This document shows, piece after piece, positions 1 through 5,110 of a stretch of DNA of 5,110 nucleotides. The stretch spans positions 1-5,110 of the forward strand of contig JALRJT010000174.1 in assembly GCA_023254985.1 (NCBI GenBank). The letters are read 5' to 3'. The notes beneath the pieces are model-generated. The model was not told where the DNA came from. It ran no database searches and was given only the letters and a program-made list of their open reading frames with translations. This stretch comes from Ilumatobacteraceae bacterium (lineage in GTDB: Bacteria > Actinomycetota > Acidimicrobiia > Acidimicrobiales > Ilumatobacteraceae). Positions within the stretch are counted from its first letter, which is position 1. The number at the start of each line of letters is the position of its first letter. A program made the position numbers and the translations under genes.

Positions 1-214
1 GGTGCGCGAAGCGCTCGACACCTGCCCAGGGAAGTTGCACCCACTCGATGCCCGGGTTCGCATCGAGCACCCGTTCGAGTTCGTCCACTCGATCGAAGTC
101 GATCCACACGAGGCCAGTGGCTTCGGCGTAGTCGGTGACCATGCCACCACCGGCGATGATCGCATCCGATGCCCACTCAGGCGAGCCGTGCGGCCCGACC
201 GCGACGTTCACCAT
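1..214 (-). CDS. D-2-hydroxyacid dehydrogenase-like protein, N-terminal part only (runs off the window)
   Basis: Read on the minus strand from ATG at 214..212, this frame stays open for 71 codons to the window edge. The start MVNVAVGPHGS, followed by a stretch ending IEWVQLPWAGVERFAH (residues 56-71), resembles the N-terminal substrate-binding domain of D-isomer-specific 2-hydroxyacid dehydrogenases, especially actinobacterial members of about 310 residues with a 'WVQLP.AGVE.F' segment. Such enzymes interconvert 2-oxoacids and D-2-hydroxyacids with NAD(P)H in the cytoplasm. The Rossmann domain and the catalytic Arg/Glu/His lie outside the window, so substrate and activity cannot be judged. 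The start fits because the family begins directly at this first beta strand. Only two bases separate it from the permease stop (TGA GC ATG) and no Shine-Dalgarno sequence is visible, so translation is probably coupled to the permease. The next codon, GTG, is an equally possible start. A role in polyamine use is not established; it may serve another branch of the operon. Confidence 0.72.
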   Translation of the reverse strand, partial: MVNVAVGPHGSPEWASDAIIAGGGMVTDYAEATGLVWIDFDRVDELERVLDANPGIEWVQLPWAGVERFAH

Positions 215-216
215 GC

Positions 217-2244
217 TCAGCTGCCGGTGAGCGTTGCGGCGATGTTGCTCGCCGAGTCACCGCTGCGGCGCAAGATCACGACGAGGAACCACAGCGACGT
301 CATCGTCACGACGAACAGGCTCACCGCACCGACACCCCAGAACGGCTTGATCGTGCTGCGGGTAGCGCCGAGCAGTGCAACGGGGAACGTGGTCGAGCCG
401 GCTTCGCTGATCAACGTCGAGATGACGGCGTTGTCGAGGCATAGTGCGAACGACAACAACCCACCGGCGATCATCGCCGAGGCGATGAGTGGGAGCGTGA
501 TCTGACGGAACGCGCGACCCGGAGGTGCACCGAGGTCTGCTGCTGCCTGCTCGAGCGATTCATCGAGTCCAGCAAGTCGTGCGCGTACGATGAGGGTGAC
601 GACCGCCGATGCGTACATCGACTGTCCGACCCACAACTTGTTGATGCCGCCGTTGAACGGCCCCCACCCGTTGGTGAAGATGTGTCCGACGATCGGTAGG
701 TCTTGGATACGCGGGAACCAGGTGGCGAGCGCAATCGCGTCCATGATCTCAGGCGTCACCAGGATCAAGAACACGAGACCCATGAACACGGTCGCCCATC
801 GACCGGGCCGTCGCGCCAGTGCGACGCCCGACATCCCGCCGATCAAGACGGCAATCACGGTGGCGCCGAACGCCGCCATGAACGAGTTGCGGATTGCATC
901 GCCGATTCCCGCGTAGTCGAAGATCTTGGCGTACCAGCTCGTCACGAGACCGTTGATCACGAAGGCGAGGACTACGACGCTCGTGATCAGCCATGACGAT
1001 GTGCGCGATCCGAGCATTTGACGCCGCGAGAGCATCCACTTGGCAAGGAAACCCGCACCGATGAACACGGCGAAGCGAATGGCGGTGTTGAGCACCTGTG
1101 CCCCATCGAACAACTCGCCCCACCACTTGATGCTCACTGCATTCGACCAGATGGTGAAGGAACCACCTCGGTTGAACGAGTGCAAGAACACGAGTCCGAT
1201 GGGGATGAACAAGAAGACCAGCACGAGGGATGTCCACACACCGAGCAGCCGATGCAACACCGAGTCGCCTACGACGAATCCCGCACGCGGACCACGTTGC
1301 ACTTGTCGTGCGCGCATCGCTCGGCGCCAGCGCTGCACGAGGGGCTCGCCGAGTCCGACGATGCGCGGGATGACCCACACGATCACCGTTCCGACGACGA
1401 GGGTGAGCAACACAGCAGCAATCATCAGGACTGCCATCGCCGATCCGAGTGGCCAGTTCTGCGCGCCGCTGAACTGCGAGGCGATCATCGCCCCGATCAT
1501 GTTGCCCTTGGCTCCGCCGAGGACGGTCGCCGTCACGTAGTCGCCACACATCGGAATGAAGGTGAGGAGCACGCCAGCGATGATTCCCGGGCCTGCAAGT
1601 GGAAGCGTGACGCCGAAGAAGGTCGCCACCCGGCCCGCCCCCAAGTCCTTGCTCGCTTCGCGCATGCGTGAGTCGATGCGATCAAGGGCGACAAAGAGCG
1701 GCAGGATCATGAACCCGAGGTAGTTGTAGACGATCGCGATCTGGACGGCGAGGGACGTCTCGAGGATCTGGATGCCGTTCTCACCTATGAGGCTCAAGTC
1801 CTTGAGGAACTTCGACAGCGTCCCATTCGGGGCGAGCGGAATGCGCCATGCGACGGTTCGAATGAGGAAGCTCGTGAAGCTCGGTACGACGACCGCGGCC
1901 AGCACGATCGCTTTCCACTTCTCGCTCACCTTGAACGCGGCGAAGTACGCGACGGGAAGTCCGATTACGAGACACAGCAGCGTCGCGGTGATCGAAATAC
2001 GCAGCGTCGCCCTGAACGTCGTGAAGAACGTCTCGTCGAAGACCTCCTTGTAGCTCGCCGTCGAAAGGTTCGTCAGGTCAACGGGCAACAACTTGGAGGT
2101 GTCCTTCGTCCCGAAGGAATAGAACACGATGAAGGCGATCGGCGCGGCAAAGAACACCGTGTACCAGATGATCGATGGCAGGGCGAGCGCATACTTTGGC
2201 GCTCGCCACCGCCTACGAGTTGTTGCAGCGACCGTTGCGGTCAC
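217..2244 (-). CDS. potBC: Fused PotB-PotC polyamine ABC transporter permease, 675 aa
   Basis: This integral membrane protein would form the channel of a type I ABC importer. Residues 1-295 are PotB-like: a helix at about 20-42, 'LIRTVAW' at 127-133, 'FIPMCGDYVTATVLGG' at 229-244, and an EAA loop at 196-215 (EASKDLGA...TLP) that would dock on PotA. A basic linker (about 295-332, rich in Arg) should be cytoplasmic. Residues 333-675 are PotC-like: 'HSFN' at 355-358, 'VTPEIMDAIAL' at 496-506 and a second EAA loop at 565-585 (AAADLGA...TLP). E. coli PotB and PotC are separate proteins of about 265-285 residues; here they share one uninterrupted chain. The PotC half is also longer than usual, with two extra helices (about 386-404 and 416-434) and a longer outer loop (508-538), giving about 14 helices. 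The GTG start lies six bases after the potD stop, in the same frame; GGAG 11 bases upstream may be the ribosome site. No other start precedes the first helix. The symbol is an informal label for the fusion. Confidence 0.93.
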   Translation of the reverse strand: MTATVAATTRRRWRAPKYALALPSIIWYTVFFAAPIAFIVFYSFGTKDTSKLLPVDLTNLSTASYKEVFDETFFTTFRATLRISITATLLCLVIGLPVAYFAAFKVSEKWKAIVLAAVVVPSFTSFLIRTVAWRIPLAPNGTLSKFLKDLSLIGENGIQILETSLAVQIAIVYNYLGFMILPLFVALDRIDSRMREASKDLGAGRVATFFGVTLPLAGPGIIAGVLLTFIPMCGDYVTATVLGGAKGNMIGAMIASQFSGAQNWPLGSAMAVLMIAAVLLTLVVGTVIVWVIPRIVGLGEPLVQRWRRAMRARQVQRGPRAGFVVGDSVLHRLLGVWTSLVLVFLFIPIGLVFLHSFNRGGSFTIWSNAVSIKWWGELFDGAQVLNTAIRFAVFIGAGFLAKWMLSRRQMLGSRTSSWLITSVVVLAFVINGLVTSWYAKIFDYAGIGDAIRNSFMAAFGATVIAVLIGGMSGVALARRPGRWATVFMGLVFLILVTPEIMDAIALATWFPRIQDLPIVGHIFTNGWGPFNGGINKLWVGQSMYASAVVTLIVRARLAGLDESLEQAAADLGAPPGRAFRQITLPLIASAMIAGGLLSFALCLDNAVISTLISEAGSTTFPVALLGATRSTIKPFWGVGAVSLFVVTMTSLWFLVVILRRSGDSASNIAATLTGS

Positions 2245-2250
2245 TGCGGA

Positions 2251-3471
2251 TCAGGCTCCGGCCTTGGCCTTGGCCTTGTTCAGGATGTCGACCATGCGAT
2301 CGAGCGCTGGCGTGATCTCCTGGGTCTGGAACGTTGCGACCTGCTCTGGAGTGAAGAAGATCATCTCACCACGCTCGAGGTCTGGTGCGAGGTTGGCGAT
2401 CAAGCTCTCCATGTCCTTCATGCCGGTGTTGTAACCGTGGTACTCGAGGTCCTTGATCGAGATCTCCGGGACGAGGTCCCAGTTGATCCACGCGTGCGCG
2501 GCCTCTGCATTCGGCGAACCCGCTGCAATGCAGTAGGTGTCCATCCACAACTCAGTGGCCGGCGAACCGAGCACCCATACCCAATCCTCTGGGTTGCCAC
2601 CGGCATCGGCGATGCGCACGTAGGCCTGGCGAAGGTCACCGTTCCACCCCATGGCAAGGCTGTAGGCGCCTTCGGCGAGCTTGGTGCTCGGGTAGCTGTC
2701 GAATGCCTTGATGTGCTGGGCGAATTCTTCAACGAGGAACTTCTCGCACGCGTCGAGGTCAGCCTCGTCCTGGGTGTTCCAGTTGATGCCGTTGGCCCAG
2801 AACCACATGCCACAGAAGTTCGGTGCGGTGTCGATCATTGCGCAGTTTCCGCTTCCCTCGTTCATGCACGCATCGATGAAGTCCTGCCAGGTCTCCATCG
2901 TTCGGGTGATCTTGGTCTTGTCGTAGAAGTAGCCAGTCGAGCCCCAGTTCTTACACACCGAGTACTCGTTGTTCGGGTCCCAGGCCTGCGAGGTGTAGGC
3001 CGGGTCGAGATTCGAAAAGTTCGGGATGAGCGACAAGTCGAGCTTCTGAATGAGGCCCTTTTCGATCATCTGCGGCACGTATGGCCCCGTCGGAACGACG
3101 ATGTCGAAACCCGAGTTGCCGTTGCTCGCGGCCAACTTGGTGATGAGGTCCTCGTTGCTCGCGTAGTAGTCGACCTTCATCGACACACCGAGCGTGGAGT
3201 CGGCAAGTGCGCCAACCAGATCCGGGTCGTTGTAATCACCCCAGGTGTACATCGCGAGCGTGCCAGAGGCGGTGTTCACCACGCGGCTGTAGCCATCGTC
3301 GGCCATGTCGCTCCCCGTCGTTTCAATAGTGACGGCTTCGTCATCCGAGCTGCCGCATGCGGCAAGTACGATGGCAAATCCCGCTGCTGCGGTGCCGCCC
3401 TTCAAGAATGCACGTCGCGAGAGCTTCTCGCGGAAATCGTCCGGTGCGAGCATGCGCAGTTGCTTGGCCAT
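2251..3471 (-). CDS. potD: Polyamine-binding lipoprotein (PotD/PotF family), Tat-type signal, 406 aa
   Basis: This is the extracytoplasmic binding protein that would deliver substrate to the permease. The N-terminus carries a twin-arginine motif (SRRAFLKGG, 18-26), a hydrophobic stretch and a lipobox LAAC with Cys39, so it is probably a Tat-exported lipoprotein anchored outside the membrane. Family landmarks in order: YTWGDY (75-80), YASNEDLITKL (103-113), DIVVPTGPYV (123-132), IPNFSNLDP (149-157), WGSTGYFYD (176-184), GWNGDLRQA (275-283), LWMDTYCIA (308-316) and HGYNTG (345-350). By recalled alignment with E. coli PotD, Tyr80, Trp276, Trp309, Asp311 and Tyr347 match pocket residues Tyr37, Trp229, Trp255, Asp257 and Tyr293. 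The PotD acids Asp168 and Glu171 correspond to Thr215 and Asn218, while Asp279 matches Asp247 of the putrescine protein PotF. The mature chain has six cysteines besides Cys39, an unusual number. The ATG start has a good ribosome site and places the signal correctly. The gene sits between the ATPase and permease genes, unlike the E. coli potABCD order. Confidence 0.93.
   Translation of the reverse strand: MAKQLRMLAPDDFREKLSRRAFLKGGTAAAGFAIVLAACGSSDDEAVTIETTGSDMADDGYSRVVNTASGTLAMYTWGDYNDPDLVGALADSTLGVSMKVDYYASNEDLITKLAASNGNSGFDIVVPTGPYVPQMIEKGLIQKLDLSLIPNFSNLDPAYTSQAWDPNNEYSVCKNWGSTGYFYDKTKITRTMETWQDFIDACMNEGSGNCAMIDTAPNFCGMWFWANGINWNTQDEADLDACEKFLVEEFAQHIKAFDSYPSTKLAEGAYSLAMGWNGDLRQAYVRIADAGGNPEDWVWVLGSPATELWMDTYCIAAGSPNAEAAHAWINWDLVPEISIKDLEYHGYNTGMKDMESLIANLAPDLERGEMIFFTPEQVATFQTQEITPALDRMVDILNKAKAKAGA
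2256..2259 (-). promoter_or_regulatory. Possible ribosome binding site of the fused permease, inside the end of potD
   Basis: The minus strand has GGAG within the last potD codons, 11 bases before the permease GTG. The spacing is long, so translation may rely partly on ribosomes finishing potD, whose TGA is only six bases from the GTG. Confidence 0.35.
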
Positions 3472-3477
3472 GAGTGT

Positions 3478-3484
3478 CCCCCTT
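3478..3484 (-). promoter_or_regulatory. Ribosome binding site of potD
   Basis: The minus strand reads AAGGGGG, six bases before the ATG at 3471. It favours this ATG over the in-frame Met7, and this start also keeps the full region ahead of the twin-arginine motif. It is one of the better sites in the window, in keeping with a binding protein made in excess over its transporter (inference). Confidence 0.6.
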
Positions 3485-3495
3485 GATGACTGGAT

Positions 3496-3517
3496 GTGGC
3501 TAACGCCACCTTAGTGG
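3496..3517 (-). other. Two overlapping small inverted repeats in the potA-potD gap
   Basis: In the 67-base gap, GTGGC-GTTA-GCCAC (3509..3496 on the minus strand) can form a five-pair stem, and CCAC-TAAG-GTGG (3517..3506) a four-pair stem. They share the GTGG segment, so only one can form at a time. No T-tract follows, so this is not an intrinsic terminator. It could stabilise the potD end of the message or tune potD expression, but short stems like these also arise by chance. Confidence 0.3.
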
Positions 3518-3538
3518 ACGACGCTCGGTGCGGGGAAC

Positions 3539-4648
3539 CTAGCCGTGGGCTGGCGAGGCCATAACGACGTCGGCCTGGCGGGCGGAGAACAGATAGACGT
3601 CCTCGGCGGACCAGGAGCTCCACACGCGGTCATCCACGGCAAAGCGCGCCGGATTGGTGCGCGGCACGAGCACCAACAGGTCGCGGTGGGCGGTTCGCAC
3701 CACGTACTGCAGCACATCGCCGAAGTGCGACACGCTGGCCACGGTGGCCTCGACTGCGTTCTCGGGCTTTTCGGGACGGTTCGCCGACAGGTTGATGCAC
3801 TCGGGGCGCACGGCCGACAGCGCGGGCTCTCCCGTCGGCACGTTTTCTTCGGGTCGGGTGGCGACAAAGATCGTGCCATCGTCGGCTTGCGAGCCGGTCG
3901 CGGTCGCAGTGCCCTGCCAGAAGTTGTTACGTCCGACGAATCCGGCGACGAAGGCAGTCTTCGGGTGCTCGTACACGGTCTCGGGGTCTGCGAGCTGTTC
4001 GATGTGGCCGTCCAGCATGATCGCAATGCGATCAGACATCGACATCGCCTCTTCCTGGTCGTGCGTGACGAAGATGAACGTGATGCCGAGCCGCGACTGC
4101 AACAACTTCAGCTCGATCTGCATCTCTTCGCGCAACTTGCGATCGAGCGCTCCGAGTGGTTCATCCAAGAGCAGGATGCTCGGGCGGTTGACGAGCGCAC
4201 GAGCAACCGCGACGCGCTGCTGCTGACCACCCGACATCTGGCGCGGCTTGCGCTCGGCGAGCTTGGACATCTGCACCATGTCGAGTGCTTCCATCACGCG
4301 CGTGGCGATCTCGTCCTTGGCCACACCCTTCTGGCGCAGTCCGTAGGCGACGTTTTCCGCCACCGTCATGTGCGGGAAGAGCGCGTAGTGCTGGAACACG
4401 GTGTTCACGTCGCGCTTGTACGGCGGAACGCCCTGCACTTCTTGACCGTTGATCTTGATGAACCCGCCGTCGGGCTGTTCGAAGCCAGCCAGCATGCGCA
4501 GCGTCGTCGTCTTTCCACAGCCCGAGGGACCGAGGAGCGAGAGGAACTCGCCCGCCTGCACCGAGAGATTGATCGAGTCGACCGCCACGACGTCGCCGTA
4601 GCGCTTGGTCACGTTGACCAACTCCACCGATCCTCGTTCTTGTGTCAC
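3539..4648 (-). CDS. potA: Polyamine ABC transporter ATP-binding protein PotA, 369 aa
   Basis: This cytoplasmic ATPase would power the importer as a dimer bound to the two EAA loops of the permease. All ABC motifs are intact: Walker A GPSGCGKTT (40-48), Q-loop Gln86 in VFQHYALFPHMTVAENVAYGL, signature MSGGQQQR (138-145), Walker B with D-loop ILLLDEPLGALD (158-169) and H-loop His196 in VTHDQEEAM. A C-terminal TOBE-type domain starts near residue 275 (ALSAVRPECI), as in PotA and related CUT1/Fe/polyamine importers. The length is close to E. coli PotA (378). PotA-like ATPases also serve iron, sulfate and sugar importers; the polyamine call rests on the neighbouring PotD- and PotB-like proteins. 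The start is GTG (4648..4646), preceded by GGGGGA; an in-frame stop, which is also the dehydrogenase stop codon, lies 12 codons upstream, leaving little choice of start. The gap to the aldehyde dehydrogenase is 33 bases, and the gap to potD is 67 bases, the largest in the window. Confidence 0.95.
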   Translation of the reverse strand: MTQERGSVELVNVTKRYGDVVAVDSINLSVQAGEFLSLLGPSGCGKTTTLRMLAGFEQPDGGFIKINGQEVQGVPPYKRDVNTVFQHYALFPHMTVAENVAYGLRQKGVAKDEIATRVMEALDMVQMSKLAERKPRQMSGGQQQRVAVARALVNRPSILLLDEPLGALDRKLREEMQIELKLLQSRLGITFIFVTHDQEEAMSMSDRIAIMLDGHIEQLADPETVYEHPKTAFVAGFVGRNNFWQGTATATGSQADDGTIFVATRPEENVPTGEPALSAVRPECINLSANRPEKPENAVEATVASVSHFGDVLQYVVRTAHRDLLVLVPRTNPARFAVDDRVWSSWSAEDVYLFSARQADVVMASPAHG

Positions 4649-4651
4649 CGA

Positions 4652-4657
4652 TCCCCC
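4652..4657 (-). promoter_or_regulatory. Ribosome binding site supporting the GTG start of potA
   Basis: The minus strand reads GGGGGA, ending three bases before the GTG at 4648. It is a purine-rich, Shine-Dalgarno-like site at rather short spacing. Together with the stop codon shared with the upstream gene it fixes the GTG as the likely start. Confidence 0.5.
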
Positions 4658-4681
4658 GATCAGGAAAGACTCTAACGATCC

Positions 4682-5110
4682 CTAGCTGTTGAGATTGACC
4701 ATCACGTGCTTGATGCGGGTGTAGTCGTCCAGGGCGTAGGCGGACAGGTCCTTGCCGTACCCCGACTTCTTGTACCCGCCGTGCGGCATCTCGGCCACCA
4801 TCGGGATGTGGGTGTTGACCCACACGCACCCGAAGTCCAGGTTCTTCGTCATGCGCATCGCCCGACCGAGATCGCGCGTCCACACCGAAGATGCGAGCGC
4901 GTACTCGACGCCGTTCGCCCACGCGAGCGCCTCGGCCTCATCGGAGAACTTCTGCACCGTGATGACCGGTCCGAAGATCTCGTTCTGGATCATCTCATCC
5001 TGCTGCTTCAAATCCGCAACGACGGTCGGCTCGAAGAAGTAGCCCTTGGAACCGATGCGCGAGCCGCCGGTGACGACCTTGGCGTGCTTGGGTACGCGGT
5101 CGAGAAAGCC
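4682..5110 (-). CDS. patD: Gamma-aminobutyraldehyde dehydrogenase-like protein, C-terminal part only (runs off the window)
   Basis: The frame is open from the window edge to TAG at 4684..4682, giving the last 142 residues of an aldehyde dehydrogenase usually about 475 long. Visible landmarks are GYFFEPTVV (visible residues 23-31), NEIFGPV (43-49, with the Glu and Phe that contact NAD ribose in this superfamily), ASSVWTRDLGRA, GCVWVNTH and EMPHGGYKKSGYGKD. The last three, and the ending DDYTRIKHVMV, closely resemble E. coli PatD (YdcW), which oxidises 4-aminobutanal to GABA with NAD in putrescine breakdown. The catalytic cysteine and the NAD-binding core lie beyond base 5110. The position just upstream of a polyamine transporter supports the assignment, but related betaine-aldehyde and other aminoaldehyde dehydrogenases share much of this ending, so the exact substrate is inferred. 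A TTG at 5011..5009 could be taken for a start, but homology continues upstream of it, so this is an internal leucine. Confidence 0.85.
   Translation of the reverse strand, partial: GFLDRVPKHAKVVTGGSRIGSKGYFFEPTVVADLKQQDEMIQNEIFGPVITVQKFSDEAEALAWANGVEYALASSVWTRDLGRAMRMTKNLDFGCVWVNTHIPMVAEMPHGGYKKSGYGKDLSAYALDDYTRIKHVMVNLNS

Noticed and set aside
749..1549. Minus-strand open frame of 266 codons inside the permease gene
   Set aside because: It is an out-of-frame, Arg-rich shadow of the permease; the permease frame has recognisable helices and EAA loops throughout.
2242..2253. Possible readthrough of potD into the permease, since both are in the same frame across the TGA
   Set aside because: A GTG start follows at once with a possible ribosome site, and joining an exported lipoprotein to a polytopic permease makes little sense here.
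2254..2280. Short repeated GCCTTG units at the end of potD
   Set aside because: They simply encode an Ala/Lys-rich C-terminal helix (NKAKAKAGA); too short to be a meaningful DNA repeat.
2437..3486. Plus-strand open frame of 349 codons opposite potD
   Set aside because: It is the antisense of a clear binding-protein gene, has no family resemblance, and owes its length to codon bias.
3496..3517. Intrinsic terminator after potA
   Set aside because: The stems are only four to five pairs and no T-run follows on the minus strand.
3545..4675. Plus-strand open frame of 376 codons opposite potA
   Set aside because: It mirrors a gene with every ABC motif intact; its product is a His/Arg/Val-rich mixture with no recognisable domain, as expected opposite GC-rich coding DNA.
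4161..4922. Minus-strand open frame of 253 codons spanning the dehydrogenase-potA junction
   Set aside because: It is Arg/Gly-rich, out of frame with both recognised proteins, and without family motifs.
4682..5011. A complete 109-residue gene starting at TTG 5011
   Set aside because: Aldehyde dehydrogenase homology continues upstream to the window edge (GYFFEPTVV), so the TTG is an internal codon of a longer gene.

Overview
The window is a compact run of five genes, all on the minus strand. It reads as part of an operon for uptake and breakdown of a polyamine, most likely putrescine. In order of transcription (high to low coordinates) it holds: the C-terminal part of a gamma-aminobutyraldehyde dehydrogenase-like aldehyde dehydrogenase (4682..5110, cut by the window edge); the ABC-transporter ATPase PotA (3539..4648); a PotD/PotF-type substrate-binding lipoprotein (2251..3471); one long permease that fuses a PotB-like half to a PotC-like half (217..2244); and the first 71 codons of a D-2-hydroxyacid dehydrogenase-like gene (1..214, cut by the window edge). 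The gaps between genes are 33, 67, 6 and 2 bases, so co-transcription is very likely. No stretch over 70 bases lacks a gene. I see no RNA gene, mobile element, CRISPR array or convincing terminator.

How the genes fit together: the lipoprotein would capture the amine outside the cell, the fused permease would carry it across the membrane, and a PotA dimer would power transport. In the putrescine transaminase/oxidase route, putrescine becomes 4-aminobutanal, which a PatD-type dehydrogenase oxidises to GABA. That dehydrogenase is the gene just upstream of the transporter. The amine-removing enzyme is not in the window and may lie beyond base 5110. The role of the hydroxyacid dehydrogenase is unclear.

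Organism: the DNA is GC-rich (about 52 to 68% in two lines counted by eye). Two of the four visible starts are GTG, and the binding protein has a twin-arginine signal ending in a lipobox. The hydroxyacid dehydrogenase N-terminus resembles actinobacterial members of that family. This points to an actinobacterium, possibly of the Acidimicrobiia, but that is inference.

The overall system is known rather than new. The unusual parts are the PotB-PotC fusion, an apparent internal duplication of one helix-loop-helix unit in its PotC half (about 14 membrane helices in one chain), a binding pocket whose acidic residues look more like PotF than PotD, and six cysteines in the mature part of a Tat-exported binding protein.
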